DNA of 64,000 nt from contig JAVHZZ010000002.1 of assembly GCA_036250195.1 (NCBI GenBank), forward strand, positions 68,748,205 to 68,812,204, read 5' to 3'. The notes under the pieces are model-generated. The model searched no databases, was not told the DNA's origin, and saw nothing but the letters and a program-made list of their open reading frames with translations. How positions within the stretch are numbered: position 1 is the first letter of the stretch; each line of letters opens with the position of its first letter. The DNA comes from Mixophyes australis (Eukaryota; Chordata; Amphibia; Anura; Limnodynastidae). A program made the position numbers and the translations under genes. This document shows positions 23,266-33,649 of the stretch, in pieces.

Positions 23266-23454
23266 CAGTGGTCCCCAAACTGTGCGCCTAGGCTCCATGG
23301 GGTGCCTTGGAGATCTCACAAGGGTGCCTCAGCCAGGGCCAGTGATAAGCACGGTGGGGGACTACTTGGTAATTATTTTGGCTTAGGGGTGCCTTGAAAA
23401 AATTTTTTGGAGACCCTAAGGGTGCCTTGAACTGAACAAGTTTGGAATCCACTG
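23266..23454. mobile_element. hAT MITE with perfect 8-bp TSD
   Basis: It starts CAGTGGTCCCCAAACTG and ends AGTTTGGAATCCACTG. It is flanked by CATTAGTG (23258-23265 and 23455-23462). A truncated relative lies at 36204-36296. Confidence 0.85.
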
Positions 23455-23462
23455 CATTAGTG

Positions 23463-24155
23463 TATTTGTATTTGTCATACCTTGTGGCTTGTCATGCATG
23501 CTGTACACATGCCAAGTATTCACTCTTTACATTCCAATTAAAGCAGCAATCCCATTAAATAGACAAGTGGGATTTTTTTGCCAGACTGCAAGAAGAATTG
23601 TGGTATTTACCATTATCCCTTGTTTTTTTTTTATTCATGCTGCTATTAATCATTTATGATGTCGGACTACCACCTTAACTGAAGTCACATGACACATGAT
23701 GGAGTGAGCAGAGAGGCTTTGGAACGCCCCCTCAAGCTCTGTCTGCACTGTGACATTCTCCTTCTCCACCCTCAGTCATCACCTGACATGCAGAGGACCG
23801 TGAGTCTGTGTAGCCAACCGACTGTATCTGTTTGGCAGACATTTTTTTGGCCAGAGTGCTTTTTAATAGGAGATAATGATTTTTAAGAGGACAGCTTAGA
23901 AAAATGACTATAAACGGCATGCTTATTTTACTTGCCACTTAAATAGGAAGAATCTTCTTTGTGATATTGCTGCTTTAGGTATTTAGTGTTTTCACATACC
24001 ACGCTTTGGTGCATCATATTTGTCATTTCTGTGGCAACTTCTGTATCTTTTGATCCAAGAAAAAACTCAAGCACTATAGATGGATTTGTGCATGCTCCAC
24101 AGACCAGTAGTTGCTAGCCCTATGAGATTGTGTTCAATTACACAATAAGTAAAGG
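23463..24155. other. unassigned; dispersed repeat match at 23725-23980
   Basis: 23725-23790 and 23870-23980 resemble 13840-13900 and 14815-14940, in the same order. They mark two copies of an undefined repeat. The copy near 14 kb was later split by the hAT element at 13911-14760. Confidence 0.45.
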
Positions 24156-24158
24156 TTA

Positions 24159-24365
24159 GGCTGGGTACACACTGGAGCATTTTCATCCAATAATTGGGCA
24201 AATCAGCCGACATACGACCGTTCGGTCAGAAGTCGGGTTAATGTCTATATAGTGACACGATGGTCGAAAGTCGTTCCAAAGTGCTGATTGTCGGCTCATT
24301 TGGTTGGTCGTACTGTTTAAAAATTTACTAACCAATCCACCTACCGATCATGTAGTGTGTATAAG
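24159..24365. mobile_element. TACACACT MITE, third copy
   Basis: It starts GGCTGGGTACACACTGGAGC after TTA (24156-24158). The end ATGTAGTGTGTATAAG is diverged, so the right border is approximate. Confidence 0.6.
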
Positions 24366-25313
24366 TTTCTGATCGATCCACGATCAACTGCCAATAGTTC
24401 TTCAAGCTGCGACTCCTTTGGGGGCGTGTTCATGTTAATTTCTGATACCTGTATCAGTCCCACGTACCTGTACCAGTCCCACGTGTTGCGGTGTAATTAG
24501 GTGCTTCTAGCGATAAAGCAATAGCAGGTGTCTATTGCATTAATGCGTACAGCATATGTCTGCCAGTTTAATTAGAAACCTTTGTCAGTGTAGTGTTGTA
24601 AAAAAAACATTTCATTTATATGTGTATTGCTTATATCTGCCTCCTTAATTATAGCTATTTGTCACTTTATTTTACACTCAATACACATTGATAAAAATTC
24701 AAAATATGTGTATTATATTTGCCTGCGTGCATAATTATATAAAGATCTGTTAGAAATAGTTTTTTTCCCCATACACTTTAGTAAATAGTGCTGCACCCTA
24801 CAATGACTCTCCAACCGTTCATTTTATTTTTCCCCTCTGACACACATTCATTTACTGTAAGTCCCCTTCTCCTCCTCACCCTTCCTATGTGGGAGGAGCA
24901 GCTAGAAATTCCTGAGAGAATCACAAAATTCTAACAGGCCTGAGAAAAGCTTTTTTTTCAAGTGGGAATCCTGGAAACATATTTTCTAATACGACCATGC
25001 CCTCATTATCTGCCACAACTAATCTTATCTACTATTTGCACAAAACTACAATATTGATATTGTATAGAATTTATATTTAGCCTTTATTTTCAGAAAAATA
25101 GGAACATTCTCTCCAGTTTCATTAAAAGTTTTGGAATATTAGATTAAACATTTTAAGGGCTCTTAATAAGTTTCAAAAAGTGTTTCTTTTTTTTTTTAGT
25201 AGGATTCATTGTAATCAGTGAATAATTATACCAGATCCATTTAAATCCATTAATATAGTTTGTTGAAAAAACAATGATGTTATCTTTTCTATGACTTTTT
25301 CAGTCAGGGTAGA
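24366..25313. other. unassigned stretch
   Basis: AT-rich, no supported gene or repeat. A short direct repeat CTGTA(T/C)CAGTCCCACGT occurs near 24448-24484. Confidence 0.5.
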
Positions 25314-25480
25314 TTTATCAATCCCTCTTTAAAGGAAAAAGTGGAGATGTTGCCCATAGCAACTAGTCAGATTTTACCCAGCATTTATTTAATACATTCT
25401 AGAAAAAGTTAGCTAAAATCAGGTTGCTATGGGCAACGAGTCCACTTTTCCTTTATAGAAGATTATATATACCTACCCCT
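25314..25480. mobile_element. palindromic MITE (GTAGATTTA family)
   Basis: The two halves are inverted copies: AAAGTGGAGATGTTGCCCATAG, here AAAGTGGAGATGTTGCCCAT, against ATGGGCAACGAGTCCACTTT. Better copies lie at 26290, 40204 and 44415. Positions of the ends are approximate. Confidence 0.75.
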
Positions 25481-26289
25481 ATGTGTGTTGGTGATGCTGG
25501 GTCACTTTGGTAAATTCTAGGCAACAAACATTGGTACAAGGGAAATACATTACATTTATATTTGCTAGGTAACTTTGTCCATGCTATCACTCTCTGTTAT
25601 CAGCCATTAAAGGTATGTGTTTGTTTTCATTTTCTAAACCGCACTAAAAAAAGTAACAATTATATGATTAGTTGTTATGGGCAACAACATAAGAGTGCCC
25701 CAGTCATAAATATGTGCCGTCTATGACCACATTCACAGCTCAGCATAAAACTTTTTCTGTATAAAGACAAACTATAATACAAAAACAATACAAAACAATG
25801 AATAAACATTATTCATTGTCAGCAAAGTGCACAAACCAGTTAAATGTGTGCCCTGGGGCTGTGATGTGCAATCAGCTAAGCGTGTGAGGTGTGGCTACGT
25901 TTACAGAAGAAAAGGAAATTACAAAACAGGTGCATCATAGATTATAAATCTGCCAGTCATTCACAGACAGCACCCACGCTGCACCCCTGAACTCTCGTTG
26001 CACTCTCATTTTCATAAATAAGTAACATTGGCACTGATCATTATCTTGTCCAATTTCCTGCACACAAGTATTGGTAAACAATGACACTAATACGAGAAAT
26101 TTGGAATGCTTCTTTATTCTAGAAACTAATATCCCTTTCTGTTTGGGACTCAACTGTACTCTAAAGGTTTTCGGAAAGAACAGCCAAAGTCATTCAGATT
26201 TGGCTAAACACATACTTACCTTTGTGATTCTAGTGGACAGGACACAGTAGGGTTTTTTCACCCAGGATTTAAGGGCTTGTTCACATCAA
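25481..26289. other. unassigned stretch
   Basis: AT-rich; nothing recognised. Confidence 0.5.
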
Positions 26290-26465
26290 GGGCTAGATTT
26301 ACTAAGCTGCAGGTTTGAAAAAGTGGGGATGTTGCCTATAGCAACCAATCAGATTCTAGCTGTCATTTTGTAGAAAGTACTAAATAAATGAAAGCTAGAA
26401 TCTGATTGGTTGCTATAGACAACATCCCAACTTTTCCTAACCAGCAGGTTAGTAAATCTAGCCCC
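26290..26465. mobile_element. palindromic MITE (GTAGATTTA family)
   Basis: Well preserved. It runs from GGCTAGATTTACTAAGCTG to GTTAGTAAATCTAGCC. Each arm contains GCAACCAATCAGATTCTAGC or its inverse, with a short central spacer. Confidence 0.85.
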
Positions 26466-26604
26466 AAGTGTATTTTAAACAACATGAGAAAACCACAGAT
26501 GAACAAGCATAAAGGCATAGAACTGTGGTGGCCAACCCATGGCTCTTTGAGTTTTGAAATGTGGCTCCTGTATGGAAATATCAACTAAGTATAGTGTTCC
26601 AGGC

Positions 26605-26808
26605 CAGGGCCATCTTTTCCATTGGGCACGATAGGCAGGTGCCCAGGGGCCCCACGGGCAAGAGAGCCCCATAGGCAGGGCTCTTAATTAGAATAAATAA
26701 TCCTGCAAAAGAAAAAACCTGCAGAAAAAACCTACAAGGGTCACTGAGCAAGTACATCTATCTATCTCTATATATATATATATATATATATATCTGTATC
26801 TCTAGACA

Positions 26809-26858
<50 letters not shown>

Positions 26859-26914
26859 GGGGCCCCGGTGCACTGCTTTGCCCGGGGGCCCATAATGTTG
26901 TTAAGATGGCCCTG
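26605..26914. mobile_element. hAT MITE nested in a hAT element, perfect TSD
   Basis: It starts CAGGGCCATCTTTTCC and ends GTTAAGATGGCCCTG. It is flanked by TTCCAGGC at 26597-26604 and 26915-26922. Same family as 3134-3917. The middle contains (TA)n runs at 26768-26793 and 26814-26855. Confidence 0.9.
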
Positions 26915-27117
26915 TTCCAGGCGCCGGCAGGGGCAGATTGGAAAACATTCAGCTGCTCGACTGACTGACAGCAGCCATGTCTTGTGATCTCCTCTGCACA
27001 ATGCAGGGAGGCTACAGTGTCACAGACAATGAAATCAGGGAAGGAGGAAGAGAGAGTCTAGTGTGCGCTTCCTCCTTCGTTTGCGTGAGTTCCAGCAGCT
27101 AAGGGCTAGAAGTGGGA

Positions 27118-28010
27118 GAGGTATGTAAGGGACATGTGAGATCTGATGGCATGTGAAGAGGCTAATGGGCATGTAAGAAAATATGATGGCATTTGGGGAG
27201 ATCCAATGGAATGGGCAGCATGATGGCTTAGTGGTTAGCACTTCTGCCTCACAGCACTGGGGTCATGAGTTCGATTCCTGACCATGGCCTTATCTGTATG
27301 GAGTTTGTATGTTCTCCCTGTGTTTACGTGGGTTTCCTCCGGGTGCTCCAGTTTCCTCCTACACTCCAAAAACATACTGGTAGGTTAATTGGTTGCTATT
27401 AAATTGCCCTTAGTCTCTCTCGGTCTGTGTGTGTATATGTTAGGGGATTTAGATTGTAAGCTCCAATGGGGCAGGGACTGATGTGAATGAGTTCTCTGTG
27501 CTGCGGAATTAGTGGCGCTATATAAATAGATGATGATGATGAATGTGTGGTTGTCTGTTGGCATGTGGGTGGTTTGATTGGCATGTATGGTGAATTTGGG
27601 TGATCTTATGGCATGTAAGGGGCATGTGGTGAGATCTGCTGGGCATGTGGGGAAATCTAATGGCATATAAGGGGAAATGTGGTGAGGTCTGATGGCATAG
27701 AGGAGGCATCTGGTGAAATCTGGTTGCAGATGGGGAGGCTGATGGGCTTGTAAGGGACATGTGGGGAGATGTGATGGGCATGTAAGGGACATGTTGGGAG
27801 GTCTGATAAGCATTTGAAGACGTCTGATGGGCATGTGGGGAGATCTGATGAGCATTTCTGAGTCATGTGGGTAGATATGATGGCATGGGGAGAGCCTGAT
27901 ATGCATGTAAGGGGACTATAGGGAGATCTCCTGGCATGTGGGAAGATCCGATGGGCATGAAAGGAGGTTAGAGGGGCACATTAAGAGGTCTGAGGGATTG
28001 TGGATGCAGT
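27118..28010. repeat. degenerate minisatellite interrupted by a V-SINE
   Basis: Irregular ~25-30-bp units with the cores GGGGAGATCTGATGGGCATG and TAAGGGACATGT. Units are strongly diverged. The open frames seen on the minus strand come from this repeat. Confidence 0.75.
27213..27543 (+). mobile_element. V-SINE copy, full length
   Basis: The head is GGGCAGCATGATGGCTTAGT with the B-box GAGTTCGATTCC, then the core GGAGTTTGTATGTTCTCCCT and TTTCCTCCGGGTGCTCCAG, then a tail ending GGCGCTATATAAATAGATG and GATGATGATG. It inserted in the minisatellite. Confidence 0.85.
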
Positions 28011-28540
28011 AACAGTGTGAGCTACTGTGAATAGACTATAAGTAGCCCCTTTGAACCCTCCTCCACTGGACACAGCAGCGAGGTAAGAACTGTCCAGTGC
28101 AGGGCTGTGCTGAACATTATGGCAATGTTGGATATTGTCTTTTTCACTTCACAAGATACTGTAAATGATCTTATATTTTCAATGTATATGTGTAAGGTAT
28201 ATATGCGCATGTTATACAGGGTATATGTATATGCACACACATATATATATAAAAGGTAAAGTTGACTCTTTGCGGTACCTATAGATATTTTTTGGCCCTT
28301 GGTCTCAGACTGGTTGGCCACCCCTGGCATAGAATAAATACCCATTGATTAGCACCATTTTCTTGTGGCAACGTCCAAGCTGAGAATATTAATAATGCCC
28401 ATGTGGACGACAGAAGTGGTGCAGCATAGTGACCAGTGAATATCTATCCCTCGCTATTTCTCCACCTGTCTTCTCAACTAGTGCATCTCCTTCGGAACAC
28501 AGCTGGAGGAAGTGCCTATGTGGAGGACAAACCCTAAGAG

Positions 28541-28661
28541 TGGGGCAGGCGGGGCAGGAGGGCATTCACCTGCGTTTTTACTTTTTTTCCATTTAAAATG
28601 CTCCTAGTAGACTGCTGAGTCGAGCCTTGCCCCCGGGCTAAAATTTTCCGGCCCTCCCCTG
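28541..28661. mobile_element. short hAT MITE (family of 42107)
   Basis: It ends in GGCTAAAATTTTCCGGCCCT then CCCCTG, and begins with a diverged TGGGGCAGGCGGGGCAGG. The flanks CCTAAGAG (28533-28540) and CATAAGAG (28662-28669) agree at seven of eight bases. Confidence 0.65.
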
Positions 28662-28669
28662 CATAAGAG

Positions 28670-30180
28670 CATTAAACATAATGCAGGCACCATTTATCAC
28701 CCCGGGGAGTAGTTTGTAAAAGAAAAACCCATGCAAGTGTTTAAGAGGTGTTTTTCTTTTAAATCCTATTGAAGTATGTGGGTGCTTTTAAAAGCACTTT
28801 ATTAGTGTTTTAGAGGCATACAAAATGCTTCTAAAAAAATAGTAGAAGAGAACACTATAGATTTGTTTTAAAATTTCTTCCTACGTTGTCCAGGAAGTAT
28901 AATTTCCTTATGTATGTCAAGATTTTTTTGCCATCCCCATATTATCCTGTGTTTAATGTAAGCAAGTTGTGAGCTTTTTAATGCATATTATATTACAGTG
29001 TAATCACTGAGGGCTTATTCACACCAATCTACTGTTAAGGTGTTTTTCAGCTACTAACTAATCCTGCAAAGCTTAGTTTATTACAAATAGGCTGAATTGT
29101 TTCTTATCTGCTCATTCCCACTGGGAAATTCCCTCTTTTCCCAGCACATATGCATGAGTCCTGAATGTATAGTATTTAGACTATGCACATAATGACTACA
29201 TTTCATTAAGTACAAAAATGTTTAGTGCTGGAGCATAGCATAAATTGTCAGCAATGATTCCAATGAAAGCAGACCTTTAAAGTTGCTATGCACATCAATT
29301 ACAGTATAGATTGTAAACTCTTATGAACAGGCTCCTCAATCCTACGGTTTCTCCACACTAGTTTATCAAGTCTATTTATTATATAGAGAAATATGATACA
29401 AGCATGATACAAATGGATCCAGGACTGGCTGGCGGTGTATCACTCAACTACCCCTGCAATATTTTGTTGTTTTATCACAGCAATAGGTGTGTGATATTCA
29501 GTGTGATATGGGTGTGATATGCAGCAATAGAAAACCAGCCCTATCACCACATTTCAGTTAATGGACCGGTTATTAAGTCTTGTCATTGTTATAATTCCTG
29601 TATGTACAACTCACTTTATGCTGTTCTGCAATCTACTATTATAATCATGATCATCATACTTTGCTTATGTAGTGGCCATATATTCTGCAGCTCTGCAAAA
29701 GCAGGAATATACAATGAGAGCTCACTACAGGTTGCAATTAAGAAGGGTTGCAGCTAGTAACACAAAATGTACAGGTCCTTGCTTTGTACAATGGATTATC
29801 AGCAAATATATCCAGACAGATTACACTCAAGTGTACTGATAATGGTAAAGAGTAAAAAAAAAATCAGATTATACATTATTAACAGTAGTACAGTAGAAGA
29901 CACAGAACAATGCAGAACATCTCTTGATAACAGGCTTTACAGTGTCTGTCTTGTTCAGTGTTCTCTGATTTGTAGTGTAGATCGGATTTTACAATAATTA
30001 TGCTAAACGTGGCAAGATGTTTTCACAGGTTAACTCTTGTATTTATCTCTTTAAAGGATAAGGGCTTCGACAATAGTTGCTACTGGTATTTTCACTTAAC
30101 TCTGCACGCATCTACATTTCTGTGGAGATCTATATCAAAGTGTGTGCTCTCTGGGTAACTTTTCCAATGAATGAAACCCC
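28670..30180. other. upstream region of krt18, unassigned
   Basis: No transposon of the families common elsewhere in the window was recognised here. AT-rich. It may hold distal control sequence for krt18, but nothing specific can be pointed to. Confidence 0.45.
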
Positions 30181-30200
30181 ATGCCCTACCCAAGATTCTC

Positions 30201-30320
30201 CGCCCTGTCAATGCTTTGCAGTGGGCAGGGTCACAGAGGGAGGAGAGCTGCCACCCACCCACCCCCAGTCTTTGTCCTGAGCCCGAGATATAAATCTCAC
30301 CGCACAGGGGACGGAGTAGC
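30201..30320 (+). promoter_or_regulatory. krt18: krt18 core promoter
   Basis: A TATA box, TATAAAT, lies at 30289-30295, 87 bases before the start codon. This predicts transcription starting near 30320 and a ~55-base 5' UTR. Upstream are a CACCC-type run (about 30252-30266) and a GC-box-like CCGCCC at 30200. Position and spacing are seen directly. Factor binding is inferred. Confidence 0.7.
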
Positions 30321-30375
30321 CAGCAGTTCTTTGCAAGTTGTCAGTCTGAGCCTGTGTCCCCTCTAACTTACAGCC

Positions 30376-33300
30376 ATGAGCTTCTCTAATTCTTCCGCTT
30401 CTTTCTACAGACCTCCGCGCTCCTATACCGTTAGTCCTCAGTTTGCAGGAGGCAGCTCTGCCAGTGTTCATGCTGGGGCAGGGGGCTCAGGAGCCCGGAT
30501 CTCAGTGTCCAGGGTATCTACAGTGGGCTCTGGGTTTGGCGGTGGGTTTGGTGGGTCCTCTATAACATCTGGAGGTAGCTTCCTATCAGGCTCTCAGAAT
30601 GATAAGGAGACCATGCAAGGGCTCAATGACCGCCTGGCATCCTACCTGGAGAGGGTCCGCAGCCTGGAAGCTGGCAATCAGAAACTGGAGCTGCAGATTC
30701 GCCAACACATGGAAAAGAAAGGACCCTCCAAGGACTGGTCTCCATATTTCAAAACTTTGGAGGAACTGCAGAGACAGGTGAGCACCATTTGATAAATACA
30801 TATTTTATTGAACCTTCTAAACAAGTTTTAACCTTCCTAAGTTAAAGTACCTAAAAGTAGTTCACAACTTGTGTGATATTCACAAACAGGTGCAAAAGTT
30901 TCATCAAGTCTTTTTTGGCACAGATAGGCTCGCTGCAATGACTTTCTATCGATTCTGATCGTATGCAGAGCACATCTCAAATATTTGTTTTGCTGATGGA
31001 AACTTCTACATGTACATCTGTAAATATCAGCAGCTTACAAATTAAACAACTTGCATTTGAGGTTTAAATTCTGTTTGACTCAAACACTCGTAATTTTAAC
31101 CATAGATCCTTGAAATATAACCTGTACCAATCATGCAGGAGTAGTCAGTGAGGATAGGGGATGGGTGTGGACAGGATGAGGTTAAGCGGATTCAAGTCCT
31201 GTTAGAGCTAAGGAGCTGCAAACAGCTCATTAGTGCAGTAAAGTATAGAGCAGGACTCAAAGGATTTGTACATCAGGCTGATCTGTGTAATCTTCTTTTT
31301 TTGTGCCTGGTAGCCAATGAATGACTTATTCAGTTGCTTATATTGTGAGATTACAAGAGACATGTAGCTCAGCATAAGCTGAACCAGCTACTGGCTGCCT
31401 TAATCTACTATTCTCCAGGTCTACATTAGTATTCCGGCAGTTTTTGCTGAGACTTGTAGTTCTATAAAGGCTGAAGAGCCTCATTGAGCCTTGATCTACA
31501 CCATTTTAATAATTAATAACAGTGTAAAAAAAAATCATTATATGATCCTATAATTCAAATATTGCGTTCCTTCTTCTGTTATTACTTGGTCTGAGCCTTT
31601 AGCTGATCCTAACATGTCTCATTGATTGCTTTTTAGGTGTTTGACAGCACTATTGAAAACTCTCAGCTAGTTCTGCAGATTGACAACGCACGTCTTGCAG
31701 CTGATGACTTCAGAGTAAAGTAAGAAATCCATTTATTTTTATGAGAAAGCCTATTCATAGCTCGGGTTAGCCAGAAAGACAGTAAATTATTTGTTAATGT
31801 ATTTACAGGTTTGAATCGGAGCTGGCTATCCGCCAGTCTGTAGAAGCAGATATTAATGGTCTGCGCAAAGTCATTGATGATACCAACATCTCCAGACTGA
31901 ACCTGGAGAATGAGATTGAGTCACTGAAGGAAGAGCTGGCTTACCTGAAGAAGTCCCACCAAGACGTAAGCAAAACAACTATATGAGATTTAATGGTGTT
32001 AGAAGGGCTGAGTGAGGATAAAGAATGACCTGTGATCTGTATTTTGAGAACTTATATTTGTGTTTGTGGAAAATCTATTTTGAGTTATTGAAATGAAATT
32101 TATTTTTTCCTATTTGTATATTTGGAACCATTTATATGAATGACTATCAGGATACCTCTTTTACCAACAATATTTGGTGTTATTAGTTGTTTTTAGGGTG
32201 TGGCCGTTTTTTTAAGTTTATATGGTCCTTAAAAGGACCATATAACATAAATTGATCTTTATTCTTTTTAAGCATAGATATATGTATGTGATTATTTCGA
32301 ATCACATGTAACTGCTCTAATAAGGACTTTTGTTTATTATATGTTTTAATTATTTTTTTAATTTGTTATAAATAAATATATTTTATTCAATTGGACAGAG
32401 CAATAACTATTGTGTTTGCCAGAACAGAAGTTTTATTAATTTAGCATCTCCGTTATGTCTTTACAGGACGTCACTGAACTCCAGGCCCAGATTGCTGGCT
32501 CTGCTGTGACAGTGGAGATAGATGCCCCTAAAACTCAAGACCTTGGAAAAGTCATGGCAGAGATCAGGTCACAGTATGATGGCCTGGCACAGAGGAACCG
32601 TGAAGATGCAGAGAAGGCTTATCAATCAAAGGTAAGCAAGAGTTTGAGTCTATATAATAAATGAAATGTCATTAATGTATACTATATATAATGGCTATAT
32701 TTTGTTAAGTACCTTAGTTATGTTAACTGATGCTAGTATATGTTCCACTAAGGACCATATTCAATAATTTTCTGGGATTGCCTTAAACTTGAGCAATTTT
32801 GTATTTTAGGCTAAGATGTTAAGTTTTCATGTGTAGTAGATAAGTGAGTTTTATTATGGTTCTCTCTTGCAGGTAGAAGAGTACACCGTGCAGGTCACAC
32901 AGGACACAGTGGCTCTTGATTCAGCAAAGACAACAGTGGTAGAGCTCCGCCGCAATCTACAGTCTCTAGAAATAGAACTTGACTCTCTCCGCAATCAGGT
33001 AAGGGAGATGTGGCGCATTACAATCAATGTTACCACAGTACGAAGTTTCTACGCTTCATGTTGGATCCTGTACTTAACAGTTGTCTCTGACTCCACAGAA
33101 ACACAACCTGGAAGGTTCTTTCCAGGACACAGAAAACCGGTATGCCATGGAGCTGGAGATGCTAGGTATCAACGCCCAGACATTGGAGGGAGAGCTGACA
33201 CAAGTGCGCAACGACTGCCAGAGGCAACAACAAGAGTACCAGGCTCTGCTGAACACCAAACAAAGACTGGAAGCCGAGATCCACACATACAGACGTCTCC

Positions 33301-33573
33301 TTGACGGAGATGATTTAGAGTAAGTGTCTCATGTTTTGAGGGAACCTGTACCCCAGTCAGGGGCACAAGCCTATAAAATCTGCCAAGTATATGTGAAGTC
33401 TATGTTGTGCCCAGTCTTCTAAAATATAATTCTGTTTTTCTCTCTGCAGCCTCCAAGATGCCATTACAGCATCAACCACAACAACTGTGAAGAAAGTCAT
33501 CACTACCACACAGAGGATAGTAGATGGAAAGGTTGTGTCAGAAAGCAACGACACGCATGTCCTCTCATCCTAA
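30376..33573 (+). CDS. krt18: keratin 18, type I simple-epithelial keratin (7 exons)
   Basis: Type I intermediate-filament protein that pairs with keratin 8 in the cytoplasm of simple epithelia. The CDS joins 30376-30777, 31637-31719, 31809-31965, 32467-32631, 32873-32998, 33099-33319 and 33450-33573, every intron GT-AG. The total is 1278 bases, or 425 residues (human K18 has 430). The Gly/Ser head (1-74) has AASV-like [19 protein letters not shown]. The helix start [20 protein letters not shown] is at 75-94. A putative caspase site VEID/A lies in linker L12 (230-234). The helix end [20 protein letters not shown] then LLDGDD is at about 358-383. The tail keeps the K18 signature [17 protein letters not shown]. 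Exon sizes 83, 157, 126 and 221 are typical of type I keratin genes. Start: the first ATG after the TATA box, in GCCATGA context. No lesions, so it is probably functional. K18 is preferred over other type I keratins because of its head and tail motifs and short tail. Confidence 0.95.
31076..31082. promoter_or_regulatory. AP-1 consensus in krt18 intron 1
   Basis: A perfect TGACTCA lies 298 bases into intron 1 (30778-31636). The human KRT18 first intron is known to carry an AP-1-responsive enhancer, so the position is suggestive. By chance alone such a site would appear in roughly one intron of this size in ten. Confidence 0.35.
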
Positions 33574-33623
33574 ATGACACATCTTGTGCCTGGAAACACT
33601 GTCTTGTCCAATGCATTTCATTT

Positions 33624-33629
33624 AATAAA
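33624..33629 (+). terminator. krt18: krt18 poly(A) signal
   Basis: AATAAA, 51 bases after the stop codon (TAA at 33571-33573), with a GT-rich TTGTGTGTTTT about 30 bases further on. This predicts a short 3' UTR with cleavage near 33645. Confidence 0.85.
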
Positions 33630-33649
33630 CATTCCAGGTGTTAAATACC

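Larger units (their letters stand above)
26523..28326. mobile_element. non-autonomous hAT element with perfect TSD and three nested layers
   Basis: It begins CTGTGGTGGCCAACCC and ends GGTTGGCCACCCCTG, inverted copies. It is flanked by GCATAGAA at 26515-26522 and 28327-28334. Inside are a younger hAT MITE (26605-26914), a minisatellite (27118-28010) and a V-SINE (27213-27543). No transposase was recognised. Confidence 0.8.

Noticed and set aside
27385..27906. 173-codon minus-strand frame rich in Pro, His and Cys
   Set aside because: It spans a degenerate minisatellite and the antisense of a V-SINE.
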